Shown: positions 34,817 to 46,775, numbered from the stretch's first letter. The stretch: DNA of 64,000 bases from Albizia julibrissin (GCA_037074505.1 CM073479.1:29010656-29074655); one strand, 5' to 3'. A program made the numbers and translations. The notes: generated from the letters alone by a model not told the origin.

Positions 34817-35060
34817 TTCCCTCTGGTCCTTATTATAAGGCACCAAATACCAATTTTCACAAACCAATAAGATTAATTAAAAGCATTAAAGTTGTTTTAA
34901 AGTTGAAGTGATTTTCAATATTATCCTTACTAACTACTCTAAACTCAAATATCATATAAATTATTATTCTCTCCCACTACCCTTATTAAATGTAGGAAGA
35001 CGTAGAAAAATAAATTAAATGCATCTTGGAAACTTACAAGTGCCTTATAAAAAGAAGCAA
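34817..35060. mobile_element. Stowaway-like MITE
   Basis: The ends TTCCCTCTGGTCCTTATTATAAGG and, on the other strand, TTGCTTCTTTTTATAAGGC are flanked by TA (34815-34816, 35061-35062). A CTCCCTC-type start, ATAAG motif and TA target fit Tc1/mariner-derived MITEs. Nested in the solo LTR. Confidence 0.7.
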
Positions 35061-35221
35061 TAATACTTATTTGTTAGTGCTTTATAATAAAATCCAAAGA
35101 GAGTAGTAAGAAGCGTATTTGAATACTTCTGAATTCTAGAAAACAGAGCATGAAACCAAAGATTTATGAAATCAGAGCAACCTTTGTTGTAAGTCATAAT
35201 CTTACTTGTCATTATTCTTTT

Positions 35222-36337
35222 CAATGATATAAAACCTGGGTCAGACCGGACTGTCTGGCCCATCCGACCGTCATCCGGTGACTTTAGCGGCTTCTTTAGA
35301 CCATCTCAGGGATTAAGCCGCTTTGAGCCACCCAGAACCGGGTTTTGAGCCAGAAGCTGGATTTAAATTGGGAACTGGAACGGCTTGGAAGAAATCGGAC
35401 GGTTTAAAAAGAGGAAGAAAGTCTGGGGAGAGAAATGGATAAATGGCATCAGAGAAAACGGGAAAGATGGAGACAACAACCCATTAAAAAAGAACAAAAT
35501 GAAAGAACAATAACTTATCATGAAAAGTGCTGTTTTTTTTTCCACCAGAGCTCGACGGAGAAAACTGATGTTGTAGGAGGAAATGCTTCGAATTGAGATG
35601 GCCTAAAACCCAAAAGGAGCTTCTGAAAGTGTGATGAAATGAGGATCGGAAAGATAAAAAGGAAGCGTGATTTGCATATGAAAGAGAAAAAACTAGGGGT
35701 TAGATTTGAATTGACATATGCTTTTTGACTTCTATGTGACATACTATGTGTTTTAAATTTGTTTCAAAAGCAGAGAGTGAAAGCGTGTCATAATCAGAGC
35801 AGACGGTAAATTAAAAAGTAGAAGGTGGGAGGAGGGTACGAATAACAATGTGAAATATATTTATCTTATTGAAAAATTCAAATAATTTATTAAATTTATA
35901 ATAATTGATGTTTTCGAAGCCTACTCCTCTTTTTGAAAAGTCATCTTTTTCAACGTGGAAAGGGATAAAATATTTCTATGGTTTTTAACTTTTAGTTTCT
36001 TCTTCTTTCTAATTTTAATTTTAAGGGAAAAAATTTAAATAATTATATAAAATTTTCTTAAATAGAAACACATCTAATAAATTATATTAAAATAAAATGT
36101 TAGTTGTATATAATTAAAATTTATAACCATGTGTATATATATTATTATTAATATAATATTTTAAAAACATAATATATATGTAATATTTTTATATTTAAAT
36201 CATTATATATGTTTAAAATATTTTTTTATTTAATTACTATATAAACGGTTCAACCGACGGTCAAACCGATTCAACCGTTTGAACCGTGACCGGCTGACTT
36301 TTCCAACTCAATGTCCGGTCTGGTTTTTAAAACATTA
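35222..36337. mobile_element. hAT MITE, 1116 bp
   Basis: Perfect 8-bp duplication ATTCTTTT (35214-35221 and 36338-36345). The ends are CAATGATATAAAACC and TAATGTTTTAAAAACC, each followed by AGACCGGAC. It shares interior sequence with the 43113-43990 element in the opposite orientation (for example the CTCGACGGAGAAAACTGATG block near 35555) but is longer by a segment near 35640-35930. No transposase. Open frames at 35363-35742 are not recognisable proteins. Confidence 0.92.
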
Positions 36338-37159
36338 ATTCTTTTACATGATTAACATCCTTTTAAGCAAGTTTCAGGGACTTTCTTCATCAAATATTTT
36401 AATTCCAAAAAAAGAAGATATTGTGTTAGAAGCATTAAATACTAAGCAAAACTTCAATCAATACATTCTCTTTGCTCCAAGGGCTATATTCTAACAACAT
36501 AAAGAATGTCTAGAGAAGCATTAAGTGAGTAATGAACAAATAAAATGCTCACAACAATTATTAAATTCACCTCAACTATAAATACGAGAGCATTCAAAGC
36601 AAGGCAACTATTGAACTAACGAATATTCAATTTTGCATTAAGTGCTCTGTTTTTATTGTCCCTTTTGTATTTTTGTACTTTAATGATCATAATATTCACT
36701 CTTTGAGAGAGATTTGCTATAAAGTCAAGACACTTCATTGAGAGCTAACTTAAGGTAGTGGAACCTTAAATTGGGTATTTGTTTACATTATGTAAGAGGG
36801 AGCGAGTTTCTGAAGTAGGAACTTACTATATATTAAGGTACCAAGAACCCATTGAATATTGGAAATGATAGTGAAAAGCTCAGAGGCAATTTGAGGACTG
36901 GACGTAGGTCAAAATAGTTGTGACCGAACCAGTGTAATCCCTGGTGTACACTTCGGTGATATTTCTCTAATCCTTGATTTTGATTTCATTGCTTTAAATT
37001 TCTATTATTTGTTAATCTTAGTTAAAATTTTATTATCACCAAATTCATCCCCCCTCTTGGGTGAAACGCTTGCACTAACACGATGATGTCACTATTTCAA
37101 AATCACATCATCAAATCAATAATAAATGAAATTTAACAAATAATCAAATCATTTTTAAG

Positions 37160-40100
37160 CATGGGAAAAAAATGAACTGGTTTGGCAGCCCCTAGCCCAG
37201 TCTGGTCTGAGGGTGAAACCGGGTGGAGAGGCAAACTGGGGTTAACCTGGTAAAACCAGGGTCGACTCAGTCAACCCACCAAGTTGAGCAGGTTGGCCGA
37301 GTTGTTATTTTTTTAGCCCCAAAATGACGATGTTTTGGGGCTGTTTGGATGGGGCGCTTTAACGCGTGACCCAACCCAACCCGACCATATCCAACCCTAA
37401 CCTCGCGATTATGCAGATTTCTCATTTCTGTCATCCGAATCTGATTCATTTGCTTCATTCACAAACCCTCTCAGAATTCAAGGCCAAAGCCCACGAATAT
37501 CAGCAAGGATTGCGACTCCTCTAAAAAATCAGAATATTAGTGTTTCATCTCGAAGCTCACGAACATCAACAACGGTTGATTCTCTGGAGCGTTTCAGCTT
37601 TTTGCCTGGTATCTCTCTCTGTTCATTGTCTTCGTTCTATTTTTTTTTTGTTTATTTCTTCAATTTCTCTGGAGCTGTTCTATTTCATTTTCTCTCGTAC
37701 CTTCAACTATTTATTTCTTCTCCTGGTGTATGCTTTTCTGTATGGAAATTTTTGTTTTCCACACTTCATGCTCACATGGTCACATTCACATTTTGATTTT
37801 TCTAATCATGAATGGGTAAACTTGATCTTTATAGGATGTGAGATCCAAAGTATTAATGAAGCATCGGTTTGACAGTTTAAACCATTGATTTTTTTTTAAT
37901 TTATTGAAGTGATGGTTACAATATAAGAGTTGAAATGAAGGCTCTTTGATGAAAGATGGCGATGCATGAACTTCAAAACTAGCAAAGTAATGAGTTAATC
38001 ATGCATCTTCCTTGTTTATTGGTTTCATTGCCCTCAAAATCTGCCTCTTTTGCTGTCATTTTCTTCCTCCTAACCAACATTACTTCCATAATTTCTGCCT
38101 TGCTTTCGTTACTCTCTGTTAATGCCAAGTTAAGTATACTCTAATTTGAAATTTCTTATCTGTACATTTATTCATATCTTGTAGTCTAGTGAGGGGTATG
38201 ACATGTTTGTGATACCCCTCACATTGTGAACTCTTACCTCAATTTTGCCTCAAAGCGACTGAACACTTCCTCAATGTTCAGTGTTTTATCAGATTCCATG
38301 CTATGCATTCGCTTATTTATTTATTTATTTTCTAAATATTTTTTGAAGGTGTTTTTTACTTGAAATAAACAGTTGTTTATTATTCTAATTACAACTCAAT
38401 GGAGATGACACTTTGCTTTTGGTTATTTATTCGAATTAATTACTTTGTTACTCTTTACTTTCTCCAAGGATGGATTTACCGAGTTCCAGAAATGAGAATG
38501 TTACTCCTCCTACTCCCTCTTCCAATGCCAATTCCAATCTTACTCCTAATCCTACTTCCAATACCTTACTTCATGGAAAAACTGACCCACCATGGGCACA
38601 TGCTGCCTTCAAGAAAGATGGGACACAAAATATATACACATGTCTTTACTATGGTAATAGCTATAGAGGAGGTGGCATAAACAGGCTGAAGCAACATCTT
38701 GCTAGTGTTGTCGGTTAAATTGCTTTTTGGAAAAAAGTTCCAATTGATTTACGTCATCGAATGACAGAGTTTTTGAAAGAAACTGCAAAGAAAAAGGAAA
38801 TTGAGGATATAAGAGAAGAGGGGGTTGAAGAAGAGGAGGTTAGTAGTGAAGCTAAGAAGATGAAACCTCCTAGTGCAGTGGATAAATATTTTGCTCCTAG
38901 AACAACTCTTTAAGCTCAACCAACCATTAAGAGTGTCTTAGCATCGAAAGAAGTACAACACAATGTGAAAATGCTTATTGCTGAATGGGCCATATGAACT
39001 ACATTCCATTTAAAGCATTAGAGTGCCCTTTATTTTCAAAAAGCTATAGATGGAATATGTTCTATAGGGCCTGGGTTTAAAGCCCCTAGTGCTTATGACT
39101 TTAAAAACAACTTGTTGAGAGAATGAAAAAAGGAATGTCATTTACTTGTTAATGGTCATAGAGAGAAATGACAGAAAAAAGGTTGCACACTTGTGGCGGA
39201 TAGATGGACTGATGTGAGATAACGGACTTTGATAAACTTCTTAGTTTATTCTACCCATGGAATGATGTTTGTTAAGTCTGTTGATGTATCAGATTTAGTT
39301 AAAGATTCAAAGACTTTATTCACATTATTTTTCTGAAGTGATTGAGTGGGTTGGTTCCAAGAATATTGTTCATGTGGTGATTGACAATGCTGCCAATTAT
39401 GTGGCATGTGGAAGGTTGATCAAGGAGAAATATAAAAATACTTATTGGTCTCCTTATGCTGCTCATTGTTTAAATCTTGTATTGAAAGAAATTTCAAGCA
39501 TACCTCATGTGTTAAACATTGCAGCAAAGGCATCAAAGATAACAGTATTTGCTTACAATCAAATGATATTCTTGTCTTGGTTGAGGAAAAGGCCAAGTTG
39601 GAAAGAAATTGTGCGTCCTGGTGCTACAAGGTTTGCTACTACCTTTATTACATTGCACAACATATACATGCACAAGCATGACTTGCAAGCCCTTGTTGAT
39701 AAACACTTTGTGGACCATAAGCTATCTAAGACTACTCCAGAAAATTTTTTTAGTGCAATCATATTAGATAGTCGGTTTTGGAATGAATACTACCAAATTG
39801 TGAAGATTGTAACTCCTTTGATAAAATTGTTGAGAATTGTTGACTTAGATGAGAAGCCTTCACTGCCATATATTTATGAAGGCATGCAAAGGGCAAAAAG
39901 TGGAATTAAAGAGATGTTCAAGAGGAATAAAGATCTCTACAAGCCTTACACAAGTATCATTAAAGAGATATGAGATAAACATTTGAAGTCTGATCTCCAT
40001 GCAGCTTCCTATTTATTAAACCCAACATTCATATATGTTCCAAATTTTGTTCATAAGGGAGGGCTAGTGCAAGCTTTGATTGATGTGGTAGAGGCTAACT

Positions 40101-41310
40101 CAGATGAAAATGTTGATTGCTTCAAGATAATGAAGCAAGAAGCATTGTATCTTGAAGGAAAAGAATCTTTCAGCCGAGAGACATGTAAAAAGGGAGCTCA
40201 AAACTAGATCCTTATAAGTAACTAAGCATTTATCTTTATTGTTTAATGTTTAATTAACATATTAATTGATTACAAGTTTGCAACTAATATTATGTACATA
40301 TTTTATTTTGTAGATGAATGGTGGATGTACTCTGGCTATTCAGTTTCAAAATTGCAACTGTTGCAATTCGTATTCTTAGCTAAACTTCTGCTTCTTCTGG
40401 TTGCAAGAGAAATTGGAGCTTGTTTGAGCACATCCATACAAAAAGAAGAAATAGATTGGAGCATCAAATGCTGAATGATTTAGTTTACACTAACTATAAC
40501 TTGCGATTAAAGCATATGTAACTTTAGATATTATGAAAATGTTGTTCTTTACTATAATTCAAAAATTTTAATTGAAATTATATGTCATTGAAATTTAGGA
40601 CTGAATTGAAGAAAAAACAGACAAGTTACGATCTCATCGACTATGAGTCTATTTTGGGTGACTGAAGAAGTTCCCATTCCATAATTTAATGATGAAGATG
40701 CAAAAAGTCTTGAAGGCCTTCTTGGTAATGAAGGCATTGCACATTCATCTACTCTGGATATGATTAATGAAGGTTTATATGTCCTATTAATATTTTCTTA
40801 CTAATTTATTATCCATCCATATAATTATTTGTTATACATAACCATTGATATTAATTATTGTCATGCATATGCGTAGGTGACGAAGATATGGACGTTCTTG
40901 ATCCCCCAGCTTTGCCTGATGATATTAATACCTCTTACCCTTCCCCCAATCCACCTCCTCATGACTCATCTCCAATAGATACCCTTGATGAGTTGTAGAC
41001 CTTGATGATTAAAGTTGTTATCTTTTGACTATTCTGATATTTGTTTTTGCCTTTTTGGTTGTTTGATGAATGATGATTGACATATGTTTTAATTATATTT
41101 TGTTGTTAGTTATGAGTTTTGATTGAATTTTGAAGAATTAACTTGTTGTTAGTAATGACTTATGACTTATGAATTATTAATTATGATTATTTTGTTATTG
41201 ATAATTAAATTATAATATTTTAATATGATCGGTCCGACCCCGGTTGAACTATTGACCCTTGAACCTGTGCCGTGACCGGTTCATTAACCGGTCCAGTTTT
41301 TTATTCCTTG
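37160..41310 (+). mobile_element. hAT element with decayed transposase, 4151 bp
   Basis: Perfect 8-bp duplication TTTTTAAG (37152-37159 and 41311-41318). Terminal inverted repeats are CATGGGAAAAAAATGAACTGG and CAAGGAATAAAAAACTGGACC. Subterminal regions (37165-37390 and 41226-41310) are GC-rich with CCGG-containing repeats. The interior encodes a hAT transposase in the plus direction, with stops and shifts. It is the only full-length coding hAT in the window and, given the shared CCGGACCGG-type ends, may represent the family that once mobilised the MITEs at 13660, 35222, 43113 and 56777. Confidence 0.93.
38470..40997 (+). pseudogene. hAT transposase pseudogene
   Basis: From ATG 38470 the N-terminus has a BED-type zinc finger (CLYYG…GGINRLKQHLA) in which the second cysteine of CxxC is Tyr. 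After a stop near 38718 the reading continues through KKMKPPSAVDKYF to the DUF659-type part (TLVADRWTDVR near 39190, VVIDNAANYVACG at about 39375). The next frame, 39338-39973, contains AAHCLNLVLKEI and LDSRFWNEYY. It passes 39983-40207, then an intron of GT-AG form (about 40217-40313). The hATC dimerisation segment follows at about 40314-40500 (DEWWM, NWSLFEHIHTKKRNRLEHQ in a shifted frame, then LNDLVYTNYNLRLK). A C-terminal acidic/proline exon lies at 40877-40997. At least five stops or shifts leave it inactive. Confidence 0.88.
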
Positions 41311-42739
41311 TTTTTAAGTATGATTACTTAATCAATCAATTTTAAAGAAATATAAAAAAAAGTAATTATAAAATAATAATCAATAAATTATATTTATTGA
41401 TTAATAGATCTAAACTGAATCCCCTAGTATTTACATCAATAATCAATAATAAGAGAAATTTAAAAAATAATCAAATCATTTTCAAATATGATTACTTAAT
41501 CTATCAATTCTAAAATAATATAAAAAAGGAAATTATGAAATAATCATCCATATACTAAGGGATGATAAGGTCACTATTTCTAAATCAAATTATCAAAACA
41601 ATAATTTATATCAATAATAAATAAAATTCAACAAATAATGAAATTGTTTTTAAGTATGATTACTTAATCAATCAATTTTGAAGAAATATAATAAAATAAA
41701 TTATATAATAATGATCAATAAATTATATTTATTGATTATATATCCAAACTGAGTTCCTAGTATTTATCATTTTTTGGCCAAAGAAACTATAATTTTGAAT
41801 TACGATACGATAACTCTTAGATTTAGGCCAAAAAACCAAAAACTGATTCACACTAGAGAATGGTGCAGGTTTCCAATTGTTTCGTTATATGCACATTGAC
41901 TAGCACTAATTTCGTTTTAAATAGTTGTTTCTTTTTTTTTTTTAGGAGGTGACGCTTCCCCTATTTCACTCTCATGATAAGGGTTTTCAATATTGGTCTA
42001 ATCAATATTTATCGATAAACAATACATTTGGGACTTTCAATATAAAAATATACAAGTCATTTAAAATAGATGATTATAAAATAATTATATAATTTATTAT
42101 GATTACAAATAAGCATTGCTTATTGTGCTACAGTAAAAAAAAATTCTTCAATCATAAAGACTAAATTATATAATAAATATTACATACCTCACAAAGCAAT
42201 GTTTTAAAACCACAAATTGTCCCTGACAAGAAAAAAAAATCTTTTTGTACTTGTAGAAGCTTTGGAAGCTCAAAATGTTATATATGACCTTCCCGCACAT
42301 GTATCAATACTTGTTAATGATAAAATTCCCAAATAAGGCATTAAATATCAACACAAAATAGGGATATATCATTCTTATTTATAAGTCAATTTCAATGCGT
42401 TACACTGGAATCTAGAACTTATATCTCATAATTTTTGTCTTAAAATTTAACAACCTTTTAATTTTACCACTATACACAAACACTCTTTCTAGTTTTTTAT
42501 ATAAGCAATTTTTTCTCTATTAGGGCTAATCCTTAATATAAACAAATTTTTTTGTCTCAAAATTTAAATTATTTTTTCCTTTTCTACCCCTATTAAATAT
42601 ATATATCTTTATATAAATTGTCTCACACTCACCACTAATTATCTTTCATTTAATCATTTATTATACATTCTCTCTCATGTATTTCTTATTAATTCTCTTT
42701 CATATACTCTTTTCATAAACATGGGCATATTTAGAAAAG

Positions 42740-44416
42740 GATAATTAATCTACAAGTCCTTGTAGTTTCAACTAATTTTTAATTAGGTCCCTATAGTTTT
42801 TCCCTTTTTATCAAGTCCTTATACCTTCACCTATTTTTAATAAGGTCTTTATAGTTTTTTTTCCTTTTTATCATGTCATTATCATTTCACCAAATTTTTA
42901 ATTGGGTCCTTGTAGGTTTTCTTGGATTTTAATTTATTAATTTAATTGCAAGTTAAATCAATTAATAATATTAAAATATAATTTAAAAATAATGAACTTA
43001 AATTAATAATTATACAATTAAAAAATAATTAGCATAATTAATTAGTAATTATTAAATTATTAAGTATAATTCTATTCTACTTTTAGAGATAAATTATAAT
43101 TCAACTTTTAATCAATGTTTTAAAAATCGGACCAGACGGTGAGCCAGAAAAGTCAGCGGGTCACGGTTGAATCGGTTTGACCGTCGGTCAAACCATTTAT
43201 ATAGTAATTAAATAAAAAAATATTTTAAACATATATAATGATTTAAATATAAAAATATTACATATATATATTATGTTTTTTAAAGATTATATTAATAATA
43301 ATAATATATATACACATGGTTATAAATTTTAATTATATACAACTAACATTTTATTTTAATATAATTTATAAGATGTGTTTCTATTTAAGAAAATTTTATA
43401 TAATTATTTAAAATTTTTCCCTTAAAATTAAAATTATGAAGAAGAAGAAACTAAGAGTTAAAAACCACATAATATCCAGGTCAAAAAAAAAACCATAGAA
43501 TATATTTTATCTGTTTCCACGTTGAAAAAGCTGAATTATGAAGAAGAAGAAACTAAGAGTTAAAAACCATAGAATATATTTTATCCGTTTCCACGTTGAA
43601 AAAGCTGACTTTTCAAAAAGAGCATTTCCTCCTACAGCATCAGTTTTCTCCGTCGAACTCTGGTGGAAAAAAAAACTTTTCATGGTAAGTTATTGTTCTT
43701 TCATTTTGATCTTTTTTAATGGGTTGTTGTCTCCATCTTTCCCATTTTCTCCGATGCTATTTATCCATTTCCCTCCCCAGACTTTCTTCCTCTTTTTAGA
43801 CTGTTTGATTTCTTCCAAGCCGCTCCAGTTCCCGATTTAAATTTGGCTTTCAGCTCAAAAGTCGGTTATGGGCGGCTTAAAGCGGCTCAATCCCTGAGAC
43901 GATCTAAAGCTACAAATCGAGCCATTAAAGTCACCGGATGACGATCGGATCAACTGGACTGTATGGTCCAACCCAGGTTTTAGATCATTGCTTTTAATAT
44001 TCCTCATAATTTTTTAATTAAACATATATTTATATTATTTATTTTAATTTTTATAATAATAATAATAATTCTAAAATAAAATAGAAGTATAATTATTTAA
44101 TTAAGAATACTAATTACTTATATTAATTATTTTTAAATTATGTAATTATTAATTTAAACATATTATTCTTAAAACATATTTTAATATTATTCATTGATTT
44201 AACTTGCAATTAAATTAATAAAATAAAATCCAAAAAAAGCCTATAAGGAATCAATGAAAAATCCAGTGAAACAATAAGGATTGAAGAAAAAAAAATTAGA
44301 AGGACCTGATTAAAAATAAGTGAAAGTATAATGACCAGATAGAAAGAAAGAAAAAATATATAGGGATTTAATTAAAAATTGGTTAAAATTATAAAGACCT
44401 GTAGATTAATTATCCC
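42740..44416. mobile_element. MULE-like MITE carrying a nested hAT MITE
   Basis: The ends GATAATTAATCTACAAGTCC and (other strand) GGGATAATTAATCTACAGGTC are inverted repeats extending further inside. TATTTAGAAAAG occurs on both sides (42728-42739 and 44417-44428); a Mutator-type 9-bp duplication lies within these 12 bp. The arms are rich in AAGTCCTTATA- and TTTTTAATTAGGTCC-type repeats. Without the hAT insertion it is about 0.79 kb. Non-coding. Confidence 0.82.
43113..43990. mobile_element. hAT MITE, 878 bp
   Basis: Perfect 8-bp duplication CTTTTAAT (43105-43112 and 43991-43998). Ends are CAATGTTTTAAAAATCGG and CAATGATCTAAAACCTGG. It is the same family as 35222-36337 in the opposite orientation, with an internal deletion and a near-exact internal tandem duplication of about 110 bp (43434-43610, sharing GAAGAAGAAACTAAGAG and TTTCCACGTTGAAAAAGCTG). 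The 100-codon frame at 43538-43840 is the counterpart of the unrecognised frames in the other copy. Confidence 0.92.
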
Positions 44417-44614
44417 TATTTAGAAAAGACATCAAATTTTTTACACATGTATTGTTTCTAACTAATTTTAACCATTAGTTTGTTTTGTATAATTAAGATA
44501 GTTGATGTTTATAAAAAGAACTAGAAAAAGTAATATATGTTATAGTCTATAAGAACAAAGTTTAAATAATAAAAGACTAAAGGTAAAATTGTATATTCAT
44601 ATAAAAAAAATTAT

Positions 44615-45168
44615 GGGAAAATCTCACTTAGGTCTCAAGAACCAGAAAAAATATAAAAAAAAGTCCTAATATGGATTCCTCTATAAAAAAAGTCTAAAGA
44701 GACCTCAGTGATATAGATTTCAAACACGAACTTAATTTATTGATAAGTATATATGATTATTTTGACAAGTCATAGAATAGCTAATGACAAGATCATGTAT
44801 GTTAACTAAAGTAGCTACCGTTGATAAGTGTATATGACTATTGACAAGTCATAGAATGTCTATTAACAAGCCCATTTATATTAGCTAAACTAGCTTCCAT
44901 TGACAAGTGTATGTCACTATATTGACAAGTCATAGAGTCGTCGTTGACAAGCTCATCTATGTTAACTTAAACAACTTTTGTTAATAAGTTTATGTGATTA
45001 TATTGATAAGTTATAGAGTGACATTGAGAAGTCCATCTATGTCACTGAGATTCTTAGAGACTTTTTTTTTTATAAATAAATATATATTAGAACTTTTTTA
45101 ATAGAGTAATCTATTTGAAACTTTTTTGATATTTTTTCTAGTCATTATGACCTAAGTGAGATTTTTCT
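44615..45168. mobile_element. MULE-like MITE with internal minisatellite
   Basis: Perfect 9-bp duplication AAAAATTAT (44606-44614 and 45169-45177). The ends GGGAAAATCTCACTTAGGTC and AGAAAAATCTCACTTAGGTC continue as inverted repeats of about 40 bp. The centre is a tandem repeat (44740-45045) of nearly four 80-bp units built on GACAAGTCATAGA. Non-coding. Confidence 0.9.
44740..45045. repeat. 80-bp minisatellite, nearly four units
   Basis: Units of 79-81 bp share TTGATAAGTGTATATGA, TTGACAAGTCATAGA and ATCTATGTTAACT. Divergence between units is moderate. It lies inside the MULE-like MITE and fills most of it. Confidence 0.9.
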
Positions 45169-45177
45169 AAAAATTAT

Positions 45178-45752
45178 ACAGCGTGAGTTATAAATAAAAT
45201 AAAAAATATCCTTCTCTCCTTGCCTTATATAGTAGATGGCAAAAGAACAAGTTCTTCCGTGGCTTTTAAGCCATTTTCCTCGACACAAGATATTTATATG
45301 TTTGGTCGAGTGATTGGAAGGCTCAAAAGTGTTTATACATGTAAGTTGAGACAACAATCCTCTCATATATTTACCTTGTATATTGTAAATCACAATTGAA
45401 AGCTTTAATTAATAATCCAAACAAATACAAATTTCCCAACAAATTAATGTGTCCTTCTAGAATAATGTGCATTTATGTCACAACAGCATTTGTGGTACCA
45501 GGTTTTTTCACGAATCGTTTTGCTTACAAATCCATTTTTAAAGAACCAAAGATCATACTCGTTTGACTCGTGAGCACATGATCAAAATCTAATATTTTTA
45601 TAGTCCTTGTATTACGTTACAATAACAATAAATTCAATTTAAGCATGCCCCAAATTTTAGTCTTCTAAGTTATTATTTTTAAAGAATTTTATGGCTCTTT
45701 TTTGAAAAAAAAAATCATATACTTGTTTAGTTATATTCTCCTTTGAATCTAC
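45178..45752. other. Spacer, nothing recognised
   Basis: No gene. 45340-45430 carries the dispersed MITE-type sequence (GTAAATCACAATTGAAAGC…TAATCCAAACA). Confidence 0.4.
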
Positions 45753-46274
45753 CAAAACAAAAAACCGGATCGGGCAATGAATCGGTTACGCCACAGGTTT
45801 AAGGGTCAATGGGTCAATCGGGGTCGGATTGATTATATTAAAATATTATAATTAATTAGTGGCAATATATATATATTAATATATTTTAAAATTCTATAGA
45901 TAAAAGTGAAGATCTTTAGAAAAAAAATGCTTAAAATTTATTAGTATTAGTTATTGTGCCTGTACTTATGTAATGATATCTCATTTCCTATAATTAATTA
46001 ATTATTATATCCCTAAAATCTTTTTTTTAGATTTGTTCTTTTTTTACTTATTTTTCTCTTCATCTTGGTCTTTAAACTTTTCATTTTTTCCTAAAAAATA
46101 GAGCGAGATAGTAGTTAGAGAAATAAAAAAATTATTTTAAAAAAAAGGGCTACTGGTCCGACCACCTGTTTTGACCGGTTTAGACTGGTTCACTAGTTTA
46201 ACACCCCAATCGGATCAGATCACCGACCGGTTTTCCGATCCGACCAACCAGTCTGATCCGATTTTTTTTTCACT
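45753..46274. mobile_element. Probable hAT MITE, CCGGATCGG type
   Basis: The left end CAAAACAAAAAACCGGATCGG and the right end (other strand) AGTGAAAAAAAAATCGGATC are degenerate inverted repeats. Subterminal regions have GGTCAATGGGTCAATCGGGG- and GACCGGTTTAGACTGG-type repeats, as in the other hAT elements. The flanks do not give a clean 8-bp duplication, so the limits are approximate. Confidence 0.55.
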
Positions 46275-46446
46275 ACCTCTACCGTTTCAACTTTCACATA
46301 TTTTTTTGTATTCTGTAGATATCTAAAATTTTACTCTCAAACTCTTATTATAATGTGTTTATAATAGCCTCACTCATCAAGTCTATTATATTATCACATT
46401 TTTTATCCTTATTGATCCAAAAAAAAAATCACCATTATTAATTAAA

Positions 46447-46762
46447 GGGTTAAGGTACAGATTTAGCAAAGAACTATTTCTTAAAGTGCACCCAACACAA
46501 CTAACTATTTTAGGGTGCAAAAATAGACATTATGATTTTTTAGGGTGCAAAAGTAGACAATATGAATTTTTTTTGAAGCAAAAATAGAAATTTCTTTATT
46601 TATTTTGGGGTGCAAAAATTGCTATTTTTGCTCCAAAAAAAATTCATAATGTTTACTTTTACACCCTAAAAATTCATAATGTCTATTTTTACACCCTAAA
46701 ATAGTTAGTTGTGTTTGGTGCACTTTAAAAAATAGTTCATTGTTATTTTTGCATCTTAACCC
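46447..46762. mobile_element. Palindromic MULE-like MITE, 316 bp
   Basis: Starts GGGTTAAGGTACAGATTT and ends with TTGCATCTTAACCC. Flanks TTAATTAAA (46438-46446) and TTAATTTAA (46763-46771) match at 8 of 9. The whole element is two inverted arms of about 150 bp with AGGGTGCAAAAATAGAC repeats. Confidence 0.82.
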
Positions 46763-46775
46763 TTAATTTAATAAA

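Larger units (their letters stand above)
33941..37080 (+). mobile_element. Solo LTR, copia type, with nested MITEs
   Basis: It starts TGTTAGATTC and ends CTAACA, with a 5-bp duplication CGATG at 33936-33940 and 37081-37085. There is no internal coding region, so this is a solo LTR left by recombination. The start (TGTTAGATTC…TTTTGATGATAACAAA) and the CCCCCTCTTGGG stretch near the end resemble large plant copia LTRs. It holds a hAT MITE (35222-36337) and a Stowaway-like MITE (34817-35060). Without the hAT insertion the LTR is about 2.0 kb. Confidence 0.85.
33690..41770. repeat. Tandem array (about 170-bp unit) split by insertions
   Basis: The unit contains AATAATCAAAT, TATGATTACTTAATCAATCA and GAAATATAAAAAAA. 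Copies lie at about 33760-33940, 37086-37159 continued at 41319-41400, about 41400-41575 and about 41575-41765. The array is interrupted by the solo LTR (33941-37080) and the hAT element (37160-41310). Joining across each insertion restores the unit's order. Net array length without insertions is near 0.8 kb. Confidence 0.85.
42482..44530. mobile_element. Stowaway-like MITE split by a nested insertion
   Basis: Two parts, 42482-42739 and about 44417-44530, together match the intact relative at 59574-59955 (in reverse): CTCACACTCACCACTAATTA, TTTTCATAAACATGGGCATAT, then ACATGT…TAACTAA…CCATTAGTTTG. The ends CTCTTTCTAGTTTTTTATATAA and ACTTTTTCTAGTTCTTTTTATAA are inverted copies. The interruption is the MULE-like element below. 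Confidence 0.75.

Noticed and set aside
36240..36345. A separate element starting at the CCGGTCTGG sequence
   Set aside because: This is the right end of the hAT MITE 35222-36337.
33690..41770. CRISPR-like or centromeric satellite reading of the repeats
   Set aside because: Few units and irregular; plant context; the interruptions are transposon insertions with target duplications.
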